Positions 8,413 through 17,683 of a stretch of DNA of 64,000 bases are shown piece by piece. How positions within the stretch are numbered: the first letter of the stretch is position 1; every line of letters starts with the position of its first letter. The position numbers and the translations under genes are program-made. The notes beneath the pieces were generated by a model. The model saw only the letters and a list, made by a program, of their open reading frames with translations, was not told the DNA's origin and searched no databases. Origin of the DNA: an uncultured Flavobacteriaceae bacterium (lineage in GTDB: Bacteria; Bacteroidota; Bacteroidia; Flavobacteriales; Flavobacteriaceae); contig CAJQLB010000008.1 in assembly GCA_905479065.1 (NCBI GenBank), positions 1 to 64,000 of the forward strand. Direction: 5' to 3'.

Positions 8413-9115
8413 TTGTATTGACTTCTTCCATTGATCCAACGATCAAAGCGTTTCCATTTACTCCATCTACCGAGATGACTTGGTTTTCTTTAGCAATCAA
8501 ATTGGCATCTTCACCATAGAGAATTAAAGATTTTAAACCTTTTGCTTCAAATACCGGAATATTCAAACCATTTTGTTCGATCGTACCTGCTTGTAATTCG
8601 AATGTTGCTCCTTCTTTCCCTACCGGAATATTCATCATTGTTTGATACCGTAAATCAGCACCAAACAACGAATCTTTTACAGACATCGTTCCGAGCGTAT
8701 CAATGATGTAGGTTGATTTAAATGTTTCTACTCCTCCATATCTTTTAGTTAATTCTTTGTCAAGAACAGTGGTATCTCTTCTCTGGGTTATTGTGAATTC
8801 TGCAGAATCTATAAATACAACTAAACTGTCCCAATTATTGGCAAACTTTCCAGTGACTGCTCTGTGCGCGAGCTGTGAATCTCGAATATCTTTTAAATTT
8901 TCAATAACTACCAAATAGCGATCATTTTTAAGTTTATTAAATTTTATTTCACCATAAACAGACATGAACGTAAGGTATCCTAAGGCTATAATAATTACCC
9001 AAAGGGTAAGTAAAATAAGCGACTTGAATTTTTTTGGAATAAACTGATCAATTAGCCACACAATTCCTACGGTTAGTGCGATAACAACAATGGCTGCTAT
9101 AATTAGTGTTAACAT
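8375..9115 (-). CDS. Conserved membrane-anchored protein of unknown function
   Basis: The 246-residue protein has two N-terminal transmembrane helices (about residues 2-25 and 32-53) followed by a soluble domain of about 190 residues with many acidic and polar residues. I do not recognise the family. It leads a three-gene run with the DUF3822 gene and rsmD, overlapping the former, so it is translationally coupled to it. The minus-strand TAGATTTG at 9150-9157 is a good -7 element 35 nt upstream of the ATG. No lipobox or protease motif is seen. Confidence 0.75.
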   Translation of the reverse strand: MLTLIIAAIVVIALTVGIVWLIDQFIPKKFKSLILLTLWVIIIALGYLTFMSVYGEIKFNKLKNDRYLVVIENLKDIRDSQLAHRAVTGKFANNWDSLVVFIDSAEFTITQRRDTTVLDKELTKRYGGVETFKSTYIIDTLGTMSVKDSLFGADLRYQTMMNIPVGKEGATFELQAGTIEQNGLNIPVFEAKGLKSLILYGEDANLIAKENQVISVDGVNGNALIVGSMEEVNTNGNWPKNFSNEQ

Positions 9116-9149
9116 AGTGTTTTAATTAAAATTACTTAAGTGTCTAACG

Positions 9150-9157
9150 CAAATCTA
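9150..9157 (-). promoter_or_regulatory. Putative -7 element for the 9115-DUF3822-rsmD operon
   Basis: Reads TAGATTTG on the minus strand, matching TAnnTTTG, 35 nt before the first ATG of the operon. Confidence 0.5.
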
Positions 9158-9240
9158 CAATTTTTTTTTATTCGCGAAAATGATTGTTAGTAAAAATCAT
9201 TTTTATCTTTGATAAAACATTATACCGAAGTAAAAAAATT

Positions 9241-10662
9241 ATGACTTCATCTGAATTTTATTTGTTAGCCAAGGAAAAGTTTCCTTTTGAACCAACCTTG
9301 AAACAAGATATTGTTCTTGAACAATTGTCAGCATTTATTTTTAATAATTCATCTCAGGTGCTATATGTTTTGAAAGGTTATGCTGGTACAGGAAAAACAA
9401 CAATCGTTGGAGCAATTGTAAATAATCTTTGGAAAGCAAAAAAAAGTGCCGTTCTACTTGCACCTACTGGTAGAGCTGCCAAAGTAATGTCGACGTATTC
9501 GAGCAATGAAGCGTTCACAATTCATAAAAAAATTTACATGCCCAAACAAAACAAAAATGGGAATGTTGATTTTGTCATGCAGTTAAATAAGCATAAAAAA
9601 ACTATTTTTATTGTTGATGAGGCTTCTATGATTTCCGATCTTCCAAGTCAATCAAAACTGTTTGGAAGTGGGTCCTTACTTGATGATTTAATTCAATATG
9701 TTTATTCGGGACATCAATGTAAGCTTCTTCTCATTGGTGATACAGCACAATTACCTCCAGTTAAGTTAGACCTCAGTCCTGCATTGGACGAAAGGCAGTT
9801 AGCTCTAAATTACAATAAAGAGGTGTCAAAAATGGAACTTGATGAGGTGATGCGTCAAGGTCATGACTCTGGTATTCTCATGAATGCTACCTTGCTTCGG
9901 GAAAGCCTTTCAGGTACATTTTATGACAATTTTAAATTTGATATTTCCGGCTATAATGACATCATAAGGCTTATTGATGGCCATGATATCATGGATGCAA
10001 TTAATGAAGCTTACAGTTCCTTAGGTAATGAAGATACCGCCATCATAGTTCGATCCAATAAACGGGCTAATTTATATAATCAACAAATAAGATCAAGGAT
10101 TCTTTTTAACGAACACGAATTGACTGCAGGAGACTATTTAATGGTTGTTAAAAATAATTATTTTTGGATAAAACCGAGTAGTGAAGCAGGTTTCATTGCA
10201 AATGGAGATATCATTGAAATTTTAGAAATTTTTAATTTAAAGGAGCTGTACGGTTTTAGATTTGCAGAGGTGAAGATAAGAATGGTTGATTATCCAAAAA
10301 TGAAGCCTTTTGAAACTGTTTTAATTCTTGATAGTATTTCGGTTGAAGCACCTTCTCTCTCTTATGAAGATTCTAATAAATTGTACCAAGAAATATTAAA
10401 AGATTATGCAGATGAAACATCTGGATACAGAAAGTTTTTAAAAGTAAAAAAGAATACATATCTTAATGCACTTCAGGTAAAATTCTCCTACGCCATGACA
10501 TGCCACAAGTCACAAGGTGGACAATGGAATACCGTTTTTGTTGAACAACCCTATTTGCCCAATGGGATAGACAGAGATTATCTGCGTTGGTTGTATACTG
10601 CCGTGACAAGAGCTAGAGAAAAATTATATCTAATTGGATTTAATGATAGTTTTTTTGAGTAA
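9241..10662 (+). CDS. RecD-like SF1 ATP-dependent DNA helicase
   Basis: This is a 473-residue superfamily 1 helicase related to RecD2/Dda. It has Walker A YAGTGKTT near residue 50, motif II FIVDEASM near 121, motif III GDTAQLPP near 168, and C-terminal motifs MTCHKSQGGQ near 420 and YTAVTRAR near 452. It lacks the long N-terminal extension of RecD2 and no RecB or RecC gene is nearby, so it probably acts alone in repair or replication. The frame extends to a TTG at 9184, but the ATG at 9241 (MTSSEFY) matches the family start. Confidence 0.88.
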   Translation: MTSSEFYLLAKEKFPFEPTLKQDIVLEQLSAFIFNNSSQVLYVLKGYAGTGKTTIVGAIVNNLWKAKKSAVLLAPTGRAAKVMSTYSSNEAFTIHKKIYMPKQNKNGNVDFVMQLNKHKKTIFIVDEASMISDLPSQSKLFGSGSLLDDLIQYVYSGHQCKLLLIGDTAQLPPVKLDLSPALDERQLALNYNKEVSKMELDEVMRQGHDSGILMNATLLRESLSGTFYDNFKFDISGYNDIIRLIDGHDIMDAINEAYSSLGNEDTAIIVRSNKRANLYNQQIRSRILFNEHELTAGDYLMVVKNNYFWIKPSSEAGFIANGDIIEILEIFNLKELYGFRFAEVKIRMVDYPKMKPFETVLILDSISVEAPSLSYEDSNKLYQEILKDYADETSGYRKFLKVKKNTYLNALQVKFSYAMTCHKSQGGQWNTVFVEQPYLPNGIDRDYLRWLYTAVTRAREKLYLIGFNDSFFE

Positions 10663-10725
10663 TCTTTAGCTTGATGATTTTCGGAAATAATTCTAAAATA
10701 GAATAACGAAATCTTTTAAAAACTG

Positions 10726-10733
10726 TATTTTTG
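10726..10733 (+). promoter_or_regulatory. Putative -7 element for the kdsB operon
   Basis: TATTTTTG matches TAnnTTTG, 42 nt before the kdsB ATG. No clear -33 TTG is seen. Confidence 0.4.
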
Positions 10734-10775
10734 ATTCTTATAGAATTAAGCAATCTTGCTATCTAAATATTGATT

Positions 10776-11504
10776 ATGAAGATAATCTCAATGATTCCTG
10801 CACGTTATAGTGCCTCTCGTTTTCCAGGTAAATTGATGCAGGACCTTGGGGGAAAAACGGTAATTCTCAGAACCTATGAGGCAACTGTCGCTACACATTT
10901 ATTTGATGAGGTGTACGTCGTTACAGATAGCGACATCATATATCAAGAGATTATAGCAAATGGAGGCAAGGCTATTATGAGTGTTGCGGAGCATGAATCT
11001 GGAAGCGACAGAATTGCAGAAGCTATTGAAAATATTCAATGTGATATTGTCGTAAATGTCCAAGGGGATGAGCCATTTACTGAGCGCTCTAGTTTAGAGA
11101 AATTGCTAAGTGTATTTCATGATGATGTTCAAAAATCGATAGATTTGGCATCTCTGATGGTAGAAATAAAGGATGTTGACGATATTAATAACCCAAATAC
11201 TGTCAAGGTTATCGTTAACCAAAATAATTTTGCACTCTATTTTTCGAGAAGCCCCATACCATTTCCAAGGGAGGAGAATGTTGGGACGAAATATTTTAAA
11301 CACAAGGGCGTTTACGCATTCAGGAAGCAAGCTTTGATGGATTTTCAGAAGCTACCAATGTGTTCTTTGGAAACAACAGAAAAAATAGAATGTATACGAT
11401 ATTTAGAATACGGAAAAAATATTAAAATGGTGGAAACATCTGTTGAAGGTGTTGAGATTGATACGCCAGCTGACTTGAAAAGAGCGCGTAGTATATGGAA
11501 ATAA
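10776..11504 (+). CDS. kdsB: 3-deoxy-manno-octulosonate cytidylyltransferase KdsB
   Basis: KdsB activates Kdo, or 8-amino-Kdo in some bacteria, with CTP to give the CMP-sugar used in building the LPS inner core. The 242-residue protein shows [13 protein letters not shown] near residues 7-19 (nucleotide binding), NVQGDEPF near 95-102 and [10 protein letters not shown] near the C-terminus, all typical. The ATG at 10776 is chosen over an in-frame TTG at 10770. Its stop overlaps the start of the HAD gene by 10 nt. The kdnB gene downstream raises the possibility that the natural substrate is 8-amino-Kdo. Confidence 0.93.
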   Translation: MKIISMIPARYSASRFPGKLMQDLGGKTVILRTYEATVATHLFDEVYVVTDSDIIYQEIIANGGKAIMSVAEHESGSDRIAEAIENIQCDIVVNVQGDEPFTERSSLEKLLSVFHDDVQKSIDLASLMVEIKDVDDINNPNTVKVIVNQNNFALYFSRSPIPFPREENVGTKYFKHKGVYAFRKQALMDFQKLPMCSLETTEKIECIRYLEYGKNIKMVETSVEGVEIDTPADLKRARSIWK

Positions 11505-12199
11505 ATTACGATAATGTTAAAGTGATTGGCTTCGATGCTGATGATACACTTTGGATCAATGAAACTTATTTTAGGGAAGCCGAGAAAGATTTTTCAAAAT
11601 TGTTGAGTCGTTACGAAACAGTCAATAAAATAGATCAAGAATTATATAAAAAAGAAATAAAAAATCTTGAAATTTACGGTTATGGTGTTAAAGGCTTCGT
11701 GTTATCGATGATCGAGATGGCAGTTGAAATTTCAAATCATAATGTTTCTAATAAAACCATTGAAGCCATACTAAATATCGGTAAAGACATGATTAACAAA
11801 CCAGTTATTCTTTTAAAAGGTGTTGAAAATGTACTAAATATTCTTTCAAAAGAATATCGATTGATTTTAGTAACAAAAGGTGATTTACTTGATCAAGAAC
11901 GAAAACTGAATAAATCTGGGCTAATAGACTATTTTCATCACATAGAAGTAGTCAGTGATAAAAAAGAAGAGAATTACTTAAAATTGCTAACGCATTTAGA
12001 CATTATTCCTTCAGAGTTTTTAATGGTTGGAAACTCCTTGAAATCTGATGTCTTACCATTAATAAATATTGGTGCTCATAGTATGCATGTGCCATTTCAT
12101 ACGACTTGGATTCATGAAGATGTGTCTGATATAGAGCAAACAACTAACAACTATTTAACTGTAAAAAATCTGTCAGATATTTTAAAAGTTTTAAATTAA
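11495..12199 (+). CDS. HAD-family hydrolase (YjjG-like)
   Basis: The 234-residue HAD phosphatase has motif I DADDTLW near residues 14-20, a cap domain of about 90 residues, motif II VTKGD near 127, lysine motif III near SDKKEE (about 152) and motif [10 protein letters not shown] near 174. The architecture resembles YjjG-type nucleotidases or 2-haloacid dehalogenase-like phosphatases. It does not resemble the small capless KdsC that removes phosphate from Kdo-8-phosphate. It starts inside the end of kdsB, so translational coupling suggests a role in the same pathway, but the substrate is unknown. Confidence 0.82.
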   Translation: MEINYDNVKVIGFDADDTLWINETYFREAEKDFSKLLSRYETVNKIDQELYKKEIKNLEIYGYGVKGFVLSMIEMAVEISNHNVSNKTIEAILNIGKDMINKPVILLKGVENVLNILSKEYRLILVTKGDLLDQERKLNKSGLIDYFHHIEVVSDKKEENYLKLLTHLDIIPSEFLMVGNSLKSDVLPLINIGAHSMHVPFHTTWIHEDVSDIEQTTNNYLTVKNLSDILKVLN

Positions 12200-12241
12200 T
12201 TAAAGTATGAATTGTATAATTCAAATAAGATATTTTTCTAA

Positions 12242-13324
12242 ATGAAGTACAAAAACTTTCCGATGGTGCCAAGGGTGATTTTTGGTCGTGGTAGTTTCAA
12301 TCAGATGAATGAAATTATCGCCCCAAAGCGTTTATTGAATCAGGCACCATTTATTTTTATTATTGATGATTTTTTTATTGGTTCACAAAAGATTATCTCA
12401 AACATTAACCTTTACGGTAGCGATGAAATAATTTATGTATCAGCACAGGAGGAGCCAAAAACCACACAAATAGACGAATTAGTTAAGTATATAAAGACGT
12501 CGGTTAGTGAGCAGCCTGCTGGAATCATTGGAATAGGTGGTGGTACAGTCATTGATATTTCAAAAGCGGTAGCAATTATGTTAACAAATAATGGCAAGAC
12601 CTGTGATTATCAAGGTTGGGATCTGGTAAATAATCCTGCGATTTATCATGTTGGAATTCCAACGATTTCAGGTACAGGAGCTGAAGTTTCGAGAACGACT
12701 GTTCTTACTGGACCTGAACGGAAATTAGGCATTAATAGTGACTTTACTCCGTTTGACCAAGTAATACTTGATCCTGAGCTAACAAGTAGTGTCCCAAAAA
12801 ATCAATGGTTTTTTACAGGAATGGATTGTTTCATTCATTCTATTGAATCTTTAAACGGCACCTATTTGAACGCGTTTAGTCAGAGTTATGGGGAAAAAGC
12901 ACTTGATTTGTGTAAACAAGTTTTTAATGAAGATTATTTAACTGAACAAGAATCACAAGACAAGCTCATGATGGCTTCTTGGCATGGTGGAATGAGTATC
13001 GCATACTCTCAAGTTGGAATTGCTCATGCTCTTAGTTATGGCTTATCTTATGTATTAGGAACAAAGCATGGCATTGGGAATTGTATTGTTTTTGATCATT
13101 TGGAAGATTATTATCCCGAAGGAGTGACATTATTTAAAGAAATGAAGGAGAAACATGGCATTATTCTTCCAAAAGGAGTTTGTTCAAGCTTAAAAGATGT
13201 TGAATTTGATACCATGATTAGAGTGGCAATGAGTTTAGAACCACTATGGGAAAATGCAATTGGAAAACAATGGAAATCATTAATTACACCGCAACTACTT
13301 CGTGGTTTATATGAAAAAATGTAA
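12242..13324 (+). CDS. kdnB: Iron-containing alcohol dehydrogenase, probable Kdo 8-oxidase KdnB
   Basis: This 360-residue group III (iron-dependent) alcohol dehydrogenase begins MKYKNFPMVPRVIFGRGS and carries GIGGGTVID near residues 97-105 (nucleotide binding), YQGWDLV, PTISGTGAEVSRT near 140-152, and metal-binding Asp/His in GMDCFIH and the later KHGIGN. The order YQGWDLV/SGTGAEVSRT/HALSYGLSYVLG is, from memory, that of Shewanella KdnB. That enzyme oxidises C8 of Kdo before KdnA aminates it, giving 8-amino-Kdo. Location two genes after kdsB fits. KdnA, a PLP aminotransferase, is not in this window, so the pathway is incomplete here. Confidence 0.75.
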   Translation: MKYKNFPMVPRVIFGRGSFNQMNEIIAPKRLLNQAPFIFIIDDFFIGSQKIISNINLYGSDEIIYVSAQEEPKTTQIDELVKYIKTSVSEQPAGIIGIGGGTVIDISKAVAIMLTNNGKTCDYQGWDLVNNPAIYHVGIPTISGTGAEVSRTTVLTGPERKLGINSDFTPFDQVILDPELTSSVPKNQWFFTGMDCFIHSIESLNGTYLNAFSQSYGEKALDLCKQVFNEDYLTEQESQDKLMMASWHGGMSIAYSQVGIAHALSYGLSYVLGTKHGIGNCIVFDHLEDYYPEGVTLFKEMKEKHGIILPKGVCSSLKDVEFDTMIRVAMSLEPLWENAIGKQWKSLITPQLLRGLYEKM

Positions 13325-13326
13325 CT

Positions 13327-13869
13327 ATGAGATGGTTGTCAAAATTTATTTATTACAAAATTCTTGGTTGGAAAGTAAAAGGTTTCTCAGACTTTGAAAG
13401 TGTGAAAAAAGCTGTAATTATAGCGGTGCCTCATACCAGTTGGCACGACTTTCCTCTTGGGATACTTTTACGTTCGGTAATTGGAATTGAAACAAACTAT
13501 GTTGGCAAGAAGGATCTATTTAAATTTCCTTTCGGTTGGTTTTTTAGATGGTCTGGTGGTGCGCCTGTCGAGAGAAAAAATAATGAGAACCAAGTTGAGG
13601 CTATTGCGAGATTATTTAAAGAGAAAGATGTCTTTAGAATGGCGTTGGCTCCTGAGGGTACAAGAAAAAAAGTAAAAGAGTGGCGAACAGGATTTTATTA
13701 TATCGCAAAGGCAGCTAAAGTGCCTATCATTATGTTCACTTTAGATTTTGAAAATAAAGAAAATAAATTTTCAGAACCATTTTACCCGACTGAGGACAAA
13801 AATGCAGATTTTGATTTTATGCATAAATATTTTGAGGGTATTAAAGGAAAAGTAGCGCATCGTTCTTGA
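13327..13869 (+). CDS. PlsC-type 1-acyl-glycerol-3-phosphate acyltransferase family protein
   Basis: The 180-residue protein has the PlsC acyltransferase motifs: HTSWHD (H-x4-D) near residues 36-41 and APEGTRKK near 106-113, with RKNN between them. It is shorter than typical PlsC (about 240 aa) and has no clear membrane helix beyond the first 20 residues. It starts 2 nt after kdnB and so belongs to the kdsB-HAD-kdnB transcript. Its acceptor could be a phospholipid or an LPS/aminolipid intermediate; the sequence does not say. Confidence 0.82.
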   Translation: MRWLSKFIYYKILGWKVKGFSDFESVKKAVIIAVPHTSWHDFPLGILLRSVIGIETNYVGKKDLFKFPFGWFFRWSGGAPVERKNNENQVEAIARLFKEKDVFRMALAPEGTRKKVKEWRTGFYYIAKAAKVPIIMFTLDFENKENKFSEPFYPTEDKNADFDFMHKYFEGIKGKVAHRS

Positions 13870-14230
13870 TACACGATATGACTCACGAAAAAAAGTGATC
13901 AAATTACAGGAAGTTGTTTAAATAACAATTCATGTGAATTATTGATGTTACATAAGAACGAGACCTACACGAAAATGCATTTAGGGCTTTCACCAACTTT
14001 GTTAAGGATGTTTTCGATGAAATGTCATTTAATTTATATGAACAGATTGCATAATTAAAATAATGGTATGAGATTTGTATAATACTTAGTGGTTAGTTAC
14101 AATTTAAATGAAACATAAATTAAATACGACTTACTCGTGTCACTAAAAAGAAACATTTGCTATTAATTAAGGACGAACCATTTAAAGCTGCCGTATATTT
14201 AAATTATGGCAGCTTTTTTTATGAAAATTT
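13870..14230. other. Intergenic region with terminal hairpin only
   Basis: These 361 nt separate the acyltransferase gene from the convergent M20 hydrolase. I find no ORF of credible composition and no RNA gene. The only clear structure is the terminator at its right end. Confidence 0.5.
14184..14220 (+). terminator. Rho-independent terminator
   Basis: AAAGCTGCC (14184-14192) pairs with GGCAGCTTT (14208-14216) and a run of T follows on the plus strand to 14219. It can end plus-strand transcripts from the kdsB operon about 300 nt away and may also stop the minus-strand M20 gene. Confidence 0.7.
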
Positions 14231-15673
14231 TTATTGCCCTTTGTTGTTAATTGGCGGTGGACCTTGTGGAATCATGGCCTCATAAGATTCTTCTCCTTTT
14301 CTTTGTATAAATTCAGCTTTGACTTTCTCCACCAGACTCGGGCTTTCAAAAAGATCTACCATGGTCATCGCCATAGCTTTAGAAGCATATATTAATCCTT
14401 TGTGTCCAATGCTCATACCTCCGCAGGCTACTACTGCCCATGAATGCCAAGGTGTTCCAGCTGGAGCAGTCGTAACTCCGAGATTTATATTAGCAACATT
14501 CCAACTCACATCTCCCACATCTGTTGAACCTCCTCCTGGGTGCTCTAGAGTTATTTTTAAGGGATTGATATTACTATCCATCCCAATTTGCGGTTTGCCG
14601 GTTGCTTTTTGTATACCTTTTCCAAAATTAATTTCTTCCTGAGAATATTCCATGGGACCTAATAACTCTAAATTTGATTGCATTATTTTTCCTCCTTCGC
14701 GATTTACTAATACTTCATAGATGCCTGATATTAATGATACTTTGTAGTCAACATTTGCAAGTATAGCTGCTCCTTGAGCCATTTTTTTTGCTTGCTCGTA
14801 GACCGGAACCATTCCTGCCCTTTTTGTGTCACGAACACGCATCCATAGTCTTGAATAATCTGGGACTACATTGACAACTTGACCCCCATCTTGTATGTGG
14901 TAATGCATTCGAACCGTTGGTTTAACGTGCTCTCTATAGTAATTGATACCTGTGGTATATAATTCGAGGGCATCTGAAGCGCTTCTGCCATTCCATGGAT
15001 CTAAAGATGCATGAGCGGCCTGACCAAAAAATTCAATTTTAAAATCGATAAGAGCCAATGAGCTTTGAACATCTGCCTCAGTACTAGCAGATGGATGCCA
15101 ACTAATATTCACATCAACATCATCCCAAAGACCAGCCCTAACCATCCATATTTTACCGAAATATTTTTCTTCACTTGGGGTTCCAAAGAATTTAATAGTT
15201 CCTTGGATTTGACCACTTTCTATAAGTTCTTTGATACCAATGGCCGCGCCTAAACTGCCGGCTCCAAACATATTATGGCCACAACCATGACCAGCTGCTC
15301 CCTTCATTAAGGGGTTTTTTATAGGTTCCGTTTTTTGAGATAAACCTGGTAGCGCATCAAATTCACCTAAAACGCTAATAACAGGTTTTCCTGAGCCGTA
15401 ACTAGCCACAAAAGCAGTAGGCATACCAGCAACACCACGCTCAACAGTAAAGCCTTGATTCTCAGCATAATCTGCTAATATTTTTGACGACTTATGTTCT
15501 TCAAAGGCTGTTTCAGCTAGTGACCAGATGTCATCACTGATTTTTATTAAATTAGACTGATGTTTTTCGATAGTGGCGATGACAAGTGATTTGCTTTTTG
15601 TTAATGTTTGCTGACCAAATGTAACACTCGACGCGATACAAAATATAAACAAAAAATTTTTGTTGACATTCAT
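14231..15673 (-). CDS. Secreted M20-family amidohydrolase, AbgB-like
   Basis: The 480-residue zinc-dependent amidohydrolase/peptidase of the M20D type is closest in plan to AbgB, the aminobenzoyl-glutamate hydrolase subunit. Residues 1-20 form a signal peptide (cleavage near FGQQ), so it acts in the periplasm. Metal-binding motifs include GEFDALPG near residue 102, GAAGHGCGHNMFG near 125-137, PSEEKYFGK near 166-174 and a C-terminal GGGSTDVGDVSW near 373. The lid domain (HASLDPWNGRSA) is present. The substrate is unknown. The gene is monocistronic, with a hairpin on either side. Confidence 0.85.
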   Translation of the reverse strand: MNVNKNFLFIFCIASSVTFGQQTLTKSKSLVIATIEKHQSNLIKISDDIWSLAETAFEEHKSSKILADYAENQGFTVERGVAGMPTAFVASYGSGKPVISVLGEFDALPGLSQKTEPIKNPLMKGAAGHGCGHNMFGAGSLGAAIGIKELIESGQIQGTIKFFGTPSEEKYFGKIWMVRAGLWDDVDVNISWHPSASTEADVQSSLALIDFKIEFFGQAAHASLDPWNGRSASDALELYTTGINYYREHVKPTVRMHYHIQDGGQVVNVVPDYSRLWMRVRDTKRAGMVPVYEQAKKMAQGAAILANVDYKVSLISGIYEVLVNREGGKIMQSNLELLGPMEYSQEEINFGKGIQKATGKPQIGMDSNINPLKITLEHPGGGSTDVGDVSWNVANINLGVTTAPAGTPWHSWAVVACGGMSIGHKGLIYASKAMAMTMVDLFESPSLVEKVKAEFIQRKGEESYEAMIPQGPPPINNKGQ

Positions 15674-15716
15674 GTTATTTTAGTTTAAGATTAATAGTTT
15701 TTTTTTGTTTTTACTC

Positions 15717-15743
15717 AAAAAGTCCCAAATTATGGGACTTTTT
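15717..15743 (-). terminator. Symmetric terminator hairpin
   Basis: AAAAAGTCCCA (15717-15727) pairs perfectly with TGGGACTTTTT (15733-15743). It lies about 110 nt after the stop of the minus-strand 75-aa gene and upstream of the M20 gene, separating their transcription. The A/T flanks let it work on either strand. Confidence 0.75.
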
Positions 15744-15851
15744 ACGTTATAGGGGTATCATTATTTTTAACAATCTTGGTGATGTAAATCATAAAATCGC
15801 TCTTTCGACACATAATTTCACAAGGTCATTCGAATATAATTTATACGGTAG

Positions 15852-16079
15852 TTATACCTCTGAAATCGGTCTACCTTTTAATCTTTTTTCAATTTTCTGC
15901 TTAATTGCAGTTAAACGTTTCATTAAATCCATAGTAGCAGGATCTTTATTGATTTTATACTCTTCGTTAAGTCCTAATATTAATTCTTTCGCTTCTCTAG
16001 AGAATTTTACACGATCACTTGTAGACAAACTACTTTTTTTTCGACTTTCAAATTCTAATGCTCTTTCTGTTAAATTCAT
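15852..16079 (-). CDS. Small basic conserved protein, paralogue A
   Basis: The 75-residue protein of unknown function is highly charged and basic, predicted mostly helical, with SLSTSDRVKFSREAKELI near residues 17-34 and a C-terminal IEKRLKGRP. It is about 70% identical (53 of 75 positions by eye) to the 76-residue protein at 19998-20228, so the pair are paralogues in the same block. Its own promoter should lie in the 290-nt gap after the photolyase gene. The size and basic helix suggest nucleic-acid or protein binding, but this is inference only. Confidence 0.8.
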   Translation of the reverse strand: MNLTERALEFESRKKSSLSTSDRVKFSREAKELILGLNEEYKINKDPATMDLMKRLTAIKQKIEKRLKGRPISEV

Positions 16080-16369
16080 ACATTCATTTTAATTAGTCCT
16101 AAGAATACATATGTTATGAATTTTTAGGAGTTCTGGGAAATACATTCACCAGTATTTATACAATTGGTCTTAGTAGACTCATTCCTTAAATGTAGAAATT
16201 TTTTTTAATATTCCTAATTAACGATTGTCAACTTTTTAAATTATATTAAAATTTATGAATAAATTAAGAAGAAAATTGAGTTTTCTTGAACAGAAGCAGG
16301 TTATTAATAGTGAAATAATCTTTTTAAAATTAACTTAATAATTGTCAAATAGCCAGATTGAATAGAAAT

Positions 16370-17680
16370 TTAATTTTTGTTCAAAGCTGTTTTATATGTA
16401 TCGAGACATCGTTCTCGAGCAAATTTATGTTCAACTATCGGAACAGGGTAGGTAAGCTCTTGATGATCTGGCACCCATTTTCTTATATATGCTAGACTTT
16501 TATCAAATTTTTGAATTTGGGTTGTTGGATTAAAAATTCTAAAATAAGGTGATGCATCAACTCCACATCCAGCGACCCACTGCCAATTGCCGATATTACT
16601 TGACATTTCGTAATCATGTAATTTTTCTGCAAAATAGGCCTCACCAAGACGCCAATCTATAAGTAAGTGTTTGCACAGAAAACTACCTACAAGCATGCGC
16701 ACACGATTATGCATAAAACCAGTTTGATTTAATTCTCTCATACCTGCATCTACTAGTGGGTATCCCGTTTTACCTTCGCACCACGCTTCAAATTCTCTTT
16801 TGTTGTTTCTCCACTTAACATTTTCATACTGTGGTTTAAAACTTTTGGTCACTGTTTGAGGAAAATGCCATAATATTTGCATGAAAAACTCACGCCATAT
16901 TAATTCTTTTAAAAATGTTGTATTATCATTTTTTAACGCTTTAGAAGCCATAAATCTGACGCTTAACGTTCCAAATCTTAGGTGGGGACCTATTTTTGAT
17001 GTACCATTTACACTTGGGAAATTTCTTGTTGCTTCATAATTATCAATGATTTTATTAGAGATATTGTAGGGCGTGATTTTCTGAGGAGATGTTTCAAAAC
17101 TCATGTCCTTTAAAGCTACCATATTTTCAGGTAGTGGGCTTAGTAGATGTTTTAATAAATCCTGGGAACGAAAAAACTTTATGGGATTATTTTCTAAAGC
17201 AGTCATCCACTTTTTCGAATAGGGTGTATATACTTTATAGGGTAGGCCGTCATCTTTTACAATTTCGTTAGTTTCAAAAATAACTTGGTCTTTGTAGCTT
17301 GTAAAACCAATATTATTTTTTTCTAAAAGGCGTTTAATAGATAAATCTCGATTAATGGCATAGGGTTCATAGTCATGATTGGAAAACACAGTTTCAATAT
17401 TGTATTCATGAGACAGCTTATTAAAAATAGCCGTGGGTTTTCCATAATAAGTTCTTATAGTACTACCATACTCATTTTGTAACAAGGTATTCATGTTGCG
17501 AATAGTATCGTGAATAAAGGTTACTCGGGGATCGTCTTTCTTTAAGCTATCAATAATTTCTTTATCAAAAATAAAAATAGCAACTACTGGATGTTTTCCA
17601 TTGAGTGCGTGAAACAGACCGACGTTATCTTCTAATCGTAAGTCACGTCTAAACCAAAATATATTTATCGTTTTGTTCAT
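16370..17680 (-). CDS. phrB: Deoxyribodipyrimidine photolyase (class I CPD type)
   Basis: The 436-residue photolyase/cryptochrome protein repairs UV-induced pyrimidine dimers using blue light. The N-terminal Rossmann-like antenna domain starts NIFWFRRDLRLEDN. The FAD-binding helical domain has KIGPHLRFGTLS, WREFFMQIL, NRVRMLVGSF and NIGNWQWVAGCGVDASPYFR. The asparagine in NIGNWQW is where class I photolyases stabilise the flavin radical. The ATG at 17680 is preferred over a TTG at 17683. It is the last gene of a tight run (SRPBCC, TspO, Lacal_2735, GPx, SDR and others), with only 3 nt between it and the SRPBCC stop. The second cofactor could be a folate or pterin, consistent with folE upstream. 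Confidence 0.93.
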   Translation of the reverse strand: MNKTINIFWFRRDLRLEDNVGLFHALNGKHPVVAIFIFDKEIIDSLKKDDPRVTFIHDTIRNMNTLLQNEYGSTIRTYYGKPTAIFNKLSHEYNIETVFSNHDYEPYAINRDLSIKRLLEKNNIGFTSYKDQVIFETNEIVKDDGLPYKVYTPYSKKWMTALENNPIKFFRSQDLLKHLLSPLPENMVALKDMSFETSPQKITPYNISNKIIDNYEATRNFPSVNGTSKIGPHLRFGTLSVRFMASKALKNDNTTFLKELIWREFFMQILWHFPQTVTKSFKPQYENVKWRNNKREFEAWCEGKTGYPLVDAGMRELNQTGFMHNRVRMLVGSFLCKHLLIDWRLGEAYFAEKLHDYEMSSNIGNWQWVAGCGVDASPYFRIFNPTTQIQKFDKSLAYIRKWVPDHQELTYPVPIVEHKFARERCLDTYKTALNKN

Positions 17681-17683
17681 CAA

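Noticed and set aside
9184-9240. 19-residue N-terminal extension of the helicase from a TTG
   Set aside because: The extension is low-complexity and the ATG at 9241 fits the family start.
14319-14642. Plus-strand 107-aa ORF
   Set aside because: Antisense to the M20 hydrolase, whose motifs are complete.
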